This document shows positions 47,976 through 56,203 of a stretch of DNA of 64,000 nucleotides, piece by piece. The stretch's first letter is position 1; the number at the start of each line of letters is the position of its first letter. The DNA is taken from the NCBI RefSeq assembly GCF_020176955.2, contig NZ_JAIUCZ020000001.1:1302001-1366000 (forward strand), given 5' to 3'. The notes under the pieces were generated by a model. The model saw nothing but the letters and a program-made list of their open reading frames with translations. It ran no database searches and had not been told where the DNA came from. This DNA comes from Nocardia sp. alder85J (GTDB lineage: Bacteria > Actinomycetota > Actinomycetes > Mycobacteriales > Mycobacteriaceae). The position numbers and the translations under genes were made by a program.

Positions 47976-50384
47976 GTGGCCACGAGAAAGGATCGTCTCG
48001 ATCGGCAGGACCCGCTGGCACTGCACTACGACTATTCCCAGCTGAATCTCGCCGATCTGCTGCGCGCTCGCGACGCCTACCATTTCCATCTGATGAACAA
48101 GGCGAATGTCATCGGCACCGCCATCGGATATTATCTCGTCCGCGACGACGGCGATCGGACGGGCCGATCGGTAAAACCGAACTCCCGCACCGTAAATCGG
48201 ATCCGGACGTTCGGGAATTCCTCGGTCCGCGACTATTCATGGCCGTGTGTGCTGGTGCTGGTCTCGCGGTGGGAGGACGAGGAGGAATTCTCCGCCGGCG
48301 GCAGATACAGTCCGGCACAGCTGGTTCCGAAGACATTGTTCCTGCCGGACGGGCAGGCGGTGCCGGTCTGCGTGGTGCAGGCCGAACCGGACCTCACGCC
48401 CGAGCCCGCGCGCTCGGCGCCGCCGGAGGTGCGGCCCGCCTGGAAGCTGGGCGGCGGGATGCCGCTGCGGGTGTTCTCCCAGGGTGTCGACCATCTCGCC
48501 ACCGCCGGCTGCCTGGTCGGCGACGGGCACTACCTGTACGCGCTGACCGCCGCGCACGTCTGCGGTGACCCGCAGACCCCGGTGACCAGCATGCTCCGCG
48601 GCGGTCCGGTGCCGGCCGGTCACAGCGACCGCACGGTCGGCTGTATCGACTTCGCGACGGTCTATCCCGATTTCCCCAGCCGCCGCTCACTGTCCTCGGT
48701 GGACGCCGGGCTGATCCGGCTCGACGACGCCAATGCCTGGACCAGCAACATCTACGGCCTACCGCCGTTGGGGCCGATCGAGGACGTGCACGAGCGGAAC
48801 GTGTCGCTGCGGATCATCGACCGCCGGGTGGTCGGTCACGGCGCCGCCTCGGGCCTGCTGAGCGGCCGCATCAAGGCCCTGTTCTATCGCTACCGGTCGG
48901 TCGGCGGTTTCGACTACATCGGCGATTTCCTGATCAGCCCCGAGGGCGCGAGCACCCGGCACGGCGATTCGGGCATGGTCTGGTGTCTCGACCTCACCCA
49001 GGAACGCGCGGGCGGGCCGCCGGCGCCCCTGAAGAACCGGGACCTGCGTCCGCTGGCGATGGAATGGGGCGGCCAGCCGCTCGTCGACGGTCACCGGCGT
49101 TCCACCTTCGCCGTGGCCACCAACCTCAGCACCGTGTGCCGGCTGCTGAATGTCGAACTGGTCAACGACATTTCGCGCGGTGTCAGCGGATATTGGGGAC
49201 GCGTCGGGCATTACAGCATCGCCACCTTCGCCACGCAGCTGGTCGAGAATGCCACCCTGAAGGCATTTCTGACGCAGAACCTGGACCTGCTGAGCTTCGA
49301 TCTCGACACCGTCGGCGGTGGTGCCACCCTGGAGAAACTGCTCGCCGATCGGGAGAAGACCGGTGAATTCGTCCCGGCCGCCGACGTCCCCGACGAGATC
49401 TGGAAGAAGCGGCCGCCGCCGGCCAGGAACGGCCGGGTCGGCGGACGCGACGACCGCGGCACGCCGTTCGGCAGTGACGGGCCCGAACATCCCAACCACT
49501 ACGCGGACATCGACGACCCGTACCCGCCGACGAATTCGACCTGGCGGCAGCAGTGCCTCGACGATCCGGACGGCAACATCACCGCCGACGCCTGGCAACG
49601 CCACTACACCGACATCGCGCAATACTGTCAGGACAACGGCGAGAACGATCTGGCCCAGCAGTATCGCGACCCGCTGCACCAGGGCCTGCTCCCGCTGCGG
49701 GTCTGGCAGCTGTTCGAGGTGATGGTGTCGCTGCTGCACCGGCGCGACATTCCCGGATTCCTCACCGCCGCAGGCGTGTGCGCGCACTACGTCGGCGACG
49801 GATCACAGCCGCTGCACGGTTCGGTCCTGGCCGACGGTGATCCGCGCCGGCTCACCGACCGGCTCGACGCGCGCGGCCACCCGGCGAAGTTCGGCGAGGG
49901 TTCGCACAGCGCCTACGAATCCCAGATGGTGACCCGGAAGGCGAGCGACCTGATGGAACTGATCACCGGCAAGCTGCCCGTCCGGCACGGTCTGCCGCTG
50001 TGCCACAGCGGCAAGGACGCCGCGCACGCGACACTGACGCTGATGGACGGTGTCGCCGGGGTCCTGCCGCCCCGGACCATCCTGGAATGCTTCGAGAAAC
50101 ATCTCGACGATGGCCGGGTCCACGTGTCGACCCTCGACGCCATGTGGGAGGAACTCGGCGATCAGACCGCCGACGTGATGCTGCGCGGCGCCTGCGCCCT
50201 CGCCATGATCTGGGAGTCGGCCTGGGCCGCCGGAGCCGGCGACACCGTCGGCGCGGAGCAACTCGGCGCGCTCGACCCCGCCGAGGTCCAGCGCTGTTAC
50301 ACCGATCCGCATTTCGCGCCGTCGCTGACCCTCGCCGGAATCGGGCCCGAACTACGGGATCCCGGAGACCCGCCACCATCGTGA
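47976..50384 (+). CDS. Trypsin-like protease fused to S1/P1-nuclease-like domain
   Basis: 802 aa from a GTG with GGAGGGAGA upstream. Protease half: His194 (LTAAHVCGD), Asp243 (SVDAGLIRL) and Ser332 (RHGDSGMVW). C-terminal half: PNHYADID with His508 and CAHYVGDGSQPLHGS with His604 match the zinc-binding motifs of the S1/P1 nuclease-phospholipase C superfamily, with more His/Asp further on (GEGSHSAYES). No signal peptide, although the zinc-nuclease family is normally secreted. A two-effector protein of this kind beside a patatin and a trypsin-STAND gene suggests a toxic effector, perhaps activated by self-cleavage. Confidence 0.78.
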   Translation: MATRKDRLDRQDPLALHYDYSQLNLADLLRARDAYHFHLMNKANVIGTAIGYYLVRDDGDRTGRSVKPNSRTVNRIRTFGNSSVRDYSWPCVLVLVSRWEDEEEFSAGGRYSPAQLVPKTLFLPDGQAVPVCVVQAEPDLTPEPARSAPPEVRPAWKLGGGMPLRVFSQGVDHLATAGCLVGDGHYLYALTAAHVCGDPQTPVTSMLRGGPVPAGHSDRTVGCIDFATVYPDFPSRRSLSSVDAGLIRLDDANAWTSNIYGLPPLGPIEDVHERNVSLRIIDRRVVGHGAASGLLSGRIKALFYRYRSVGGFDYIGDFLISPEGASTRHGDSGMVWCLDLTQERAGGPPAPLKNRDLRPLAMEWGGQPLVDGHRRSTFAVATNLSTVCRLLNVELVNDISRGVSGYWGRVGHYSIATFATQLVENATLKAFLTQNLDLLSFDLDTVGGGATLEKLLADREKTGEFVPAADVPDEIWKKRPPPARNGRVGGRDDRGTPFGSDGPEHPNHYADIDDPYPPTNSTWRQQCLDDPDGNITADAWQRHYTDIAQYCQDNGENDLAQQYRDPLHQGLLPLRVWQLFEVMVSLLHRRDIPGFLTAAGVCAHYVGDGSQPLHGSVLADGDPRRLTDRLDARGHPAKFGEGSHSAYESQMVTRKASDLMELITGKLPVRHGLPLCHSGKDAAHATLTLMDGVAGVLPPRTILECFEKHLDDGRVHVSTLDAMWEELGDQTADVMLRGACALAMIWESAWAAGAGDTVGAEQLGALDPAEVQRCYTDPHFAPSLTLAGIGPELRDPGDPPPS

Positions 50385-50392
50385 CCGGCGGC

Positions 50393-51838
50393 TCAGGCGA
50401 ACCACACCGCAACGGTGTCGCGGACGAAGGAGCTGATGCATTCGATGGTGGGACCGGAGAGGATCTCGCCGACGAAGTAGATGCCGTCGCGGCCCTGGAC
50501 GGCTTCCACCCGATCGAACCAGCCGTCGCGCACGGCGGCCGCGCTGGGGTAGGCGGGCCATTCGGCGATGGTCTCGGCGAGCAACTCCGGCTCGTCGAAC
50601 AGGAACAGGGTGTCCCTGGCGACGGCCCAGGCCTCGGCGTCGGTGACCGAGGTGTCGGAGTTGCTGAAACACACCCAGTTCCGGCCGGGGTGCTGTTTGT
50701 TGGCCGCGGTGATGCGGTGCAGCGCCTGATCGGGGTCGGTGTCGGTGTAACTGCCGTAGGGGTCGATCACCCAGAAGCCCAGTGGCTCCGGCGATCCGGG
50801 GCGGCGCGGGAACGCGATCGGCTCGGCGCCGGCCCGGACGAGGTAGCTGCGGGTCCAGGCCCGCGGGCAGTTGCGTTCGGCGAAGAGGTCGCGAATTTCG
50901 CTGTCGGGGAACACTTCCCGGATCTGGGACGGCCGGCCGGTCATGACGACACGGGCACAGTCCCGGGAGTGTTCGCGGCCGTCCGCTCGCCAGGTCACCC
51001 GAACCGCTTCGGGGCCGAGCGATTCGATGCGGGTCACCCGGGCGCGCAGGGTGACGGCGAGCCCGTGGTCGTCGGCGATCCGGCGCAACAGGGTGCGGAA
51101 CCCGCCCGGGAAGCCGAGGCTGACCGGCCGCCGGGAGCCGATCTGCGCCACCAGCGACGGCGGCATCCGTTGCAGCAGCGCCGCCCGGTCCGCCGGATAC
51201 AGCGACAGCAGCATCTTCGCCAGCTGCGAGACGTGCCCGTTGATGTGCGCGTTGATATTGATGACGGTCTCGGCGGGCTGGCGCGGCCGCCGCATGTTGG
51301 CGTACAGCACGAGCCCCTGCAGGATCTCGCCGACCAGCGGCGCATGCCTGGCCCGGTAGCTCTCCCAGGTCTCGCCGGGAATCCGGTCGAAGGCCAAGCC
51401 GGCCATGCCCGGTCCGCTGCGCTCCCGGCGGGCCCGCTCGATGATGGTCCACGCCGTGGTCAGCTGGTCGGCGGCCTGCTCGGCGGTCAGGGTGGACAGC
51501 AGCGGCACGAAGTGCGGCGGCACGGCCTGCTGCGGTCCGCCGGACGGCGAACGGGCGACGAAATGCAGGATCTCCGGCTGGGTGGGCACGGGGTGCCTGG
51601 TGATCAGTTCGTGGATGGCGGTGTCCGCCATATCCGCTCCGAAATCCTGCTGCACGATGAGATGCGCCTGGAAGTCGTAGACTTCGCCGTCCGCCTCGGC
51701 GGTCCGGCACAGTCCACCGAGTTCCGGCGACGCCTCGAGGATCTCGACATCGCGGTACCCCAGGTCGTGCAGCTTCGCCGCGGTGAGAATACCGCTCTGG
51801 CCCGCCCCGACGACACAGATGGGCGCCCCACGGTCCAT
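50393..51838 (-). CDS. FAD-dependent NAD(P)-binding oxidoreductase
   Basis: 481 aa from the ATG at 51838 (GAGGAGCCGCC upstream). FAD-binding dinucleotide fold at the N-terminus: ICVVGAGQSGILTAAKLHDLGYRDVEILEASPELGGLCRT. A second motif VVMTGRPSQIREVFPDSEIRD and the C-terminal GIYFVGEILSGPTIECISSFVRDTV close the flavin site. Similar to monooxygenase or amine-oxidase-like flavoproteins of secondary metabolism; substrate unknown. It ends nine bases from the convergent protease-nuclease gene, so the two transcripts collide. Confidence 0.82.
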   Translation of the reverse strand: MDRGAPICVVGAGQSGILTAAKLHDLGYRDVEILEASPELGGLCRTAEADGEVYDFQAHLIVQQDFGADMADTAIHELITRHPVPTQPEILHFVARSPSGGPQQAVPPHFVPLLSTLTAEQAADQLTTAWTIIERARRERSGPGMAGLAFDRIPGETWESYRARHAPLVGEILQGLVLYANMRRPRQPAETVININAHINGHVSQLAKMLLSLYPADRAALLQRMPPSLVAQIGSRRPVSLGFPGGFRTLLRRIADDHGLAVTLRARVTRIESLGPEAVRVTWRADGREHSRDCARVVMTGRPSQIREVFPDSEIRDLFAERNCPRAWTRSYLVRAGAEPIAFPRRPGSPEPLGFWVIDPYGSYTDTDPDQALHRITAANKQHPGRNWVCFSNSDTSVTDAEAWAVARDTLFLFDEPELLAETIAEWPAYPSAAAVRDGWFDRVEAVQGRDGIYFVGEILSGPTIECISSFVRDTVAVWFA

Positions 51839-52046
51839 GGCGGCTCCTCGCTCGCAGTCCGTCCCCAGTATGACCGCGAATCGCCGCCCGCACAGTCGAA
51901 TTCGCCGCTTCCGATGCGGACGGCGAGCCGCCGGGGCCGCCGGTCGGCGCGGAGCGGCCGCGCACCCCGGGAAAAGCTGTTGGCGGCTCGTGGCGGACTC
52001 TGCTACCTTTCCGGTGGCCGTGCGAGAGAACGAGGAGGTGGTACCC

Positions 52047-52100
52047 GTGAACGCTGTATCGACATGGGTGCTCTCCTCCGGGGTCACGGTCGGGCGGTAG
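52047..52100 (+). CDS. 17-codon leader peptide with a very strong ribosome site
   Basis: GTG at 52047 preceded by GAGGAGGTGG at good spacing; the peptide is MNAVSTWVLSSGVTVGR, ending in TAG at 52100. It lies 46 bases before the alpha/beta hydrolase ATG. The ribosome site is the best match to the 16S anti-SD seen in this window, far stronger than needed for an ordinary gene, which suggests translation of the peptide itself controls something (attenuation, stalling or mRNA protection). Confidence 0.6.
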   Translation: MNAVSTWVLSSGVTVGR

Positions 52101-52146
52101 GTCGTCCGGGAGCGCCTTTTCACGCGCATTCCCGAAAGGCACGACC

Positions 52147-52869
52147 ATGCATTTCACCTCCGAGCAGTGCCTCGCCGACGGCGTCCTCGAACGCGGTTTC
52201 ACCCTCGGCGACATCCCCGGCATCCTGTGGACGCCCGCCGCCACACCGGCCCCGCTGCTCCTGCTCGGCCACCCCGGCGGACTGGGCACGATGTATCCGC
52301 GGCTGGCGGACCGGGCCCGGGCCGCCGCCGCGCAGGGCTTCGCCGCGGCCACCATCGAACTCCCCGGCAGCGGCGACCGGCCGCGGTCCGCCGAGGCCGA
52401 CCGGGCCCGCGCCGACCTGCGCCGGGCGCTGGCCGCCGGTGAGCCGGTCGACGAGATCGTCGACCGGCTGGTCCTCCCGCTGGTGGACCAGGCCGCCCCG
52501 GAATGGCAGGCCGCCCTCGACGTGCTGCTGGCACTGCCCGAACTCGAGGGGCCGGTGGGGTTCGCGGGTGGATTGATCTCCGTCGCCGTCCGGCTGGCGG
52601 TGACCGAGCCGCGCATCGCGGCCGCGCTCCTGTTCGCCGGAAGTTTCGTGCCGCGCAGCATGTTCGAGGAGGCCCGGCGGATCACCATCCCATTGCACGT
52701 CCTGTTGCAATGGGACGATGAGGGCAACGACCGGCAGCTGGCCCTGGATCTGTTCGACGCCTTCGGTTCCGAGGAGAAGTCCCTGTCCGCCAATATGGGC
52801 GGGCATATCGGCGTCCCGCCGTTCGCGGGGGAGGAGGGCAACCGGTTCCTGGTCCGGCACCTGAGATGA
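52147..52869 (+). CDS. Alpha/beta hydrolase-fold protein lacking the nucleophile
   Basis: 240 aa. Dienelactone-hydrolase-like: GVLERGFTLGDIPGILWTPA, LLLLGHPGGLGTMYPRLADRA, LQWDDEGNDRQLALDLFDAFGS and NMGGHIGVP with the catalytic Asp and His regions. The nucleophile elbow, normally GLSMG-like, reads VGFAGGLIS here: the Ser position is Ala/Gly, so hydrolase activity is doubtful and a binding role or degenerate copy is possible. Placed behind the 17-codon leader ORF. Confidence 0.78.
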   Translation: MHFTSEQCLADGVLERGFTLGDIPGILWTPAATPAPLLLLGHPGGLGTMYPRLADRARAAAAQGFAAATIELPGSGDRPRSAEADRARADLRRALAAGEPVDEIVDRLVLPLVDQAAPEWQAALDVLLALPELEGPVGFAGGLISVAVRLAVTEPRIAAALLFAGSFVPRSMFEEARRITIPLHVLLQWDDEGNDRQLALDLFDAFGSEEKSLSANMGGHIGVPPFAGEEGNRFLVRHLR

Positions 52870-52873
52870 CCGG

Positions 52874-54073
52874 TCAGTATCCCGCGGTGGTGAGGCGATG
52901 GTCCGCTTCGAGCACCATCCACCCACTCAGCTGTACCGAGAGGTCGCGGCTCAGACCGGCCGAGGAGTCGTCGGCCGGCGGCGGGAAGGTGCCGGAGTAC
53001 TCCGGCACCGTCACCGCGCGGGTCCAGTCCGCGCCGAACAGCGGGAGCCCGTCCACCTCGGCGCGGTGCTCCCAGGCCGCCCGCGCGGAGGCGTGCACGA
53101 TGTGCGCGGCGGTGGTATCGCCCAGGGACAGTGCGGCTTCGGCGAGATAGCGGGCGAGGATGCCCATGAACAGCCCGGAGTCGTTCCCGCCGCCCGCGGT
53201 GATCACCCCGTTCTCGGTCATCCGGGCGGCGGTGGCGGCGACCAACTCCGCCGCCCGGCGGCGATGCGCCGATTCGCCGGTGCGCCTTGCCAATTCGACC
53301 TCGAGGCCGATGGCCACACCCTGGCAGTAGGTGAGCAGGACCCGGTCGACCGTCCCGCCGGGCTCGTGCAAGCCGTCGAAGATCAGCCCGCTGCCGGGTT
53401 CGCGTAGTCGGGTGTTCAGGAATTCGGCGAGCTGCCCGGCGCGCGGCAGTTCACCCAGGCGCGCCATCGCGATTCCGGCCGGGCCGACCGCGGAGGTGGA
53501 GTAGTAGTCGTTGCCGGATTTCCACGGGACGGCGCCGACGGCCGGGTTCCAGCCGTCGATCAGGGCGGTCCGCAGATCACCGAGCGCGGCGCCGAACCGG
53601 ACATCGAGCAGCCGGTCGGCGCGTTCGAGCGCCAGGATCAGCCACGACATGTCGTCGTAGTACGAGTTGGTCCAGCCGGTGATGTTGCGGGCCCGGATAC
53701 CGTGTGCGAGCGCCGCGATCCGGTCGATGCGCTCCGGTGTGCGCGCGCGGGCCGCGGCGTCGACGGCACAGTCGAGCAGGTGGGCCTGCCACCAGTAGCA
53801 CCATCGGGCCGGCAGGAAATGGTCCACGATCGACGCCGGCCAGGTGAGCGCCCCCAGCTGCATCCGGGGCCACTCCCAGAGCGTGTGCACATACCGTTCG
53901 ACGACGGCCCGTTCCGCCAGATCCGCACGCGCCCCGGCCTGTTCGGGCCCGGTGGACGGCGTGCGCGTGATCATCGCCGCCTGCGTCGGCTCCGCCAAGG
54001 CGGTCAGTGCGACCGCGACACCGGCCGCGATCAGCGCACCGCGCCGCCCGATCCGCGCGTTCCGGCGATCCAT
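52874..54073 (-). CDS. Secreted GH76-type glycoside hydrolase
   Basis: 399 aa from the ATG at 54073 (AAGGAGTCC upstream). Signal sequence MDRRNARIGRRGALIAAGVA continuing to ALAEPTQA, with an RR pair suggesting Tat export. The (alpha/alpha)6 barrel has the GH76 hallmark adjacent aspartates in TNSYYDDMSWLILALERA. WEWPRMQLGALTWPAS and GLEVELARRTG fit alpha-1,6-mannanase-like enzymes, which trim mannan or lipomannan in the envelope. It overlaps no neighbour; convergent with the hydrolase gene (4-base gap). Confidence 0.82.
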   Translation of the reverse strand: MDRRNARIGRRGALIAAGVAVALTALAEPTQAAMITRTPSTGPEQAGARADLAERAVVERYVHTLWEWPRMQLGALTWPASIVDHFLPARWCYWWQAHLLDCAVDAAARARTPERIDRIAALAHGIRARNITGWTNSYYDDMSWLILALERADRLLDVRFGAALGDLRTALIDGWNPAVGAVPWKSGNDYYSTSAVGPAGIAMARLGELPRAGQLAEFLNTRLREPGSGLIFDGLHEPGGTVDRVLLTYCQGVAIGLEVELARRTGESAHRRRAAELVAATAARMTENGVITAGGGNDSGLFMGILARYLAEAALSLGDTTAAHIVHASARAAWEHRAEVDGLPLFGADWTRAVTVPEYSGTFPPPADDSSAGLSRDLSVQLSGWMVLEADHRLTTAGY

Positions 54074-54367
54074 CCGATCGGACTCCTTGTACCGAACCAC
54101 GATCAGTGGATCCGGAAACCTTGCCGCCACAGTCTAACCTGCCGGGCCACCTCGCCAGGCGGCGCCCCACACACCGGATTCTCCATGGCCACCGGCACGA
54201 ATCCGACGCAGCCGACCCACGTTTCGACGAGATGGGCCGACAGCAGGGTCCGGCACCCCTGCGAGACACCTCCGGCCGATGCCCGGCCCGGAATCCGGCG
54301 ATCGGCGTGACGGCAGAGTTGTCATGTCGCACAATCGTCGCAGCGAACGGGCTGGGAAGAGGAGATC

Positions 54368-55033
54368 ATGAAAACTCGAAGGATGCTGCTCGCCGTGGCG
54401 GCGCTGGCGTTGCTGGTCGGCGGATGCGGGCCGGAGACGGCGAAACCGGTGGCGCAGTCGGTGACCGCGCAGCCGACGAAGTCGGCGGTGGCGGTGCACT
54501 CCGCGGGGCAGGTGCCGGTCGGGCCGGGGCCGCAGGGTACCTATACGGTGCAGGCGCAGCCCGCCGCCGGGAGCTGCCATGTCCGGACCACCGCGGACGG
54601 GCAGCCGTTGCCGGATCCGGCGTGTACGCCGGGGGCGACGAATCCGGCTGTGACACAGGCGAACATCGGTACCACCATCTGCCACAGCGGGTACACCGCC
54701 TCGATCCGGCCGCCGGCCGGGATCACCGATCGGGAGAAGGACGCCAACGCGAAGTCCTACGGCTACACCGGCGCTCTGCACGACGCCGAATACGACCACC
54801 TGATCTCCCTGGAGCTCGGCGGCGACCCCGACGACCCGCGCAACCTGTGGGTGGAGCCCCCGTCGCCGGGCCACCAGCCCGGTGGCGGCCCGAACAATCC
54901 GAAGGACGCGGTGGAGAACCAGTTGCACGAACTGGTGTGCAAGAACACGGTGCCGCTGGCCGAGGCGCAGAGTGCGATCGCGGGCGACTGGACGACCGCC
55001 CTCGCCGTCGTCGGGCACCCCGGCGGCAAGTGA
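54368..55033 (+). CDS. Lipoprotein with HNH-like nuclease motif
   Basis: 221 aa. Lipoprotein signal MKTRRMLLAVAALALLVGGC, with the lipobox LVGGC placing the modified Cys at 20, then a 65-residue flexible linker. C-terminal domain: HDAEYDHLISLELGGDPDDPRNLWVEP...KDAVENQLHELVC matches the EYDHLIPLELGG...NLWPEP HNH-like motif of small extracytoplasmic endonuclease-like proteins. Two Cys pairs (SCHV, PACT; TTICHS, LVCKN) may form disulfides. It may degrade extracellular DNA; activity not proven for this subgroup. Confidence 0.78.
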   Translation: MKTRRMLLAVAALALLVGGCGPETAKPVAQSVTAQPTKSAVAVHSAGQVPVGPGPQGTYTVQAQPAAGSCHVRTTADGQPLPDPACTPGATNPAVTQANIGTTICHSGYTASIRPPAGITDREKDANAKSYGYTGALHDAEYDHLISLELGGDPDDPRNLWVEPPSPGHQPGGGPNNPKDAVENQLHELVCKNTVPLAEAQSAIAGDWTTALAVVGHPGGK

Positions 55034-55191
55034 CAGCGTCGATCATTTCCCGGGGCGCGGAAGCCATCGGCACGCTCACGCTGATCCGCCGGGGACGGGC
55101 GGGATCACGCGGCGGACGAGTTGCGCGTGCGGTGACCGCGCCCCGGCGGCCCATCGACCGGAAATATGCTGTGGCGGTAAGGCATTCGGCG

Positions 55192-56166
55192 TCAGGCGGC
55201 TCGCCAGGTGTTGCGGTAGTCGCTGGGCGCCAGGTGGAGGTGGCGGGCGAAGGCGGCGCGCAGACCGGCGGCGGTGGCGAAGCCGGATTGCGCCGCGACG
55301 CGGTCGATGGTCAGGTCGGTGAGTTCGAGCAGTTCCTGAGCGCGCCGCAGGCGTTCGCGGACGAGCCAGTCGCCGGGGGTGCGGCCGTGCACCTCGAGGA
55401 AGCGACGGGTCAGTTGCCGCTCGCTGAGGTGTGCGTGGGCGGCCAGATCCCGTAGCCGGATCGGCTCGTGCAGGTGCGCGGTCGCCCATGCGGTGACCGC
55501 ACTCAGTGAGGACGAGGCCGCCGGGGGCAGCGGGCTGAGAATGTACTGGGCCTGATCGGCGTCGCGGTGCGGCGGGGTGACCATGCGGCGGGCAAGGGCG
55601 TTCGCGACGGCCGTCCCATGGTCCTGCCGCACCAGTTCGATGCAGAGGTCGATGGCGGCGGCGGTGCCGGCGGAGGTGTGCACGCGGCCGTCGCTGGCAC
55701 TGATGACGGCCTCGTCGACGATCACCCGCGGGAAGCGGCGGCGCAGTTCGTCGGCGTGCATCCAGTGCGTGGTGGCGCGGCGGCCGTCGAGCAGACCGGA
55801 TTGCGCGACGACGAAGGCGCCGGAACACAGCGCGGCGATGCGCGCGCCGCGGGCGTGCGCCTCGACGATCGCGGCGACGAGGTCGGCGGGCTGCTCCGCG
55901 TGGACATTGGTGCAGGCGGGCACGATCACCGTGTCGGCCGCGGCCAGTTCGTCGAGCCCGAAGCGGGTGGTGGCGGCGAAACCGCCGGCGATGGTGGCCC
56001 CGGGTTCGGTGGCACACAGCTGGAATTCGTACCAGGGATCGACGAGTTCGGGCCGGGCGACACCGAACACCTCGCACGGCACGGCGAGCTCGAAAATGGG
56101 CGCATCGGGCATGACAGCGACCGCGACCCGATGGGTGTCGGTTTTCTTGCGCATGACGTCGATCAT
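55192..56166 (-). CDS. GlxA-family AraC-type regulator
   Basis: 324 aa from the ATG at 56166 (56154 is also possible). N-terminal DJ-1/PfpI-like domain: VAVAVMPDAPIFELAVPCEVFGVARP...ALCSGAFVVAQSGLLDGRRATTHW, with Cys in the nucleophile elbow position. C-terminal AraC double helix-turn-helix: IRLRDLAAHAHLSERQLTRRFLEVHGRTPGDWLVRERLRRAQELLE and VAAQSGFATAAGLRAAFARHLHLAPSDYR. Divergent from an amino-acid permease gene with only 37 bases between starts, so it probably regulates that transporter. Confidence 0.9.
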   Translation of the reverse strand: MIDVMRKKTDTHRVAVAVMPDAPIFELAVPCEVFGVARPELVDPWYEFQLCATEPGATIAGGFAATTRFGLDELAAADTVIVPACTNVHAEQPADLVAAIVEAHARGARIAALCSGAFVVAQSGLLDGRRATTHWMHADELRRRFPRVIVDEAVISASDGRVHTSAGTAAAIDLCIELVRQDHGTAVANALARRMVTPPHRDADQAQYILSPLPPAASSSLSAVTAWATAHLHEPIRLRDLAAHAHLSERQLTRRFLEVHGRTPGDWLVRERLRRAQELLELTDLTIDRVAAQSGFATAAGLRAAFARHLHLAPSDYRNTWRAA

Positions 56167-56203
56167 GACACTCGTCCCGGCAGCGCCACGAGTCTGGGAT
56201 GAG

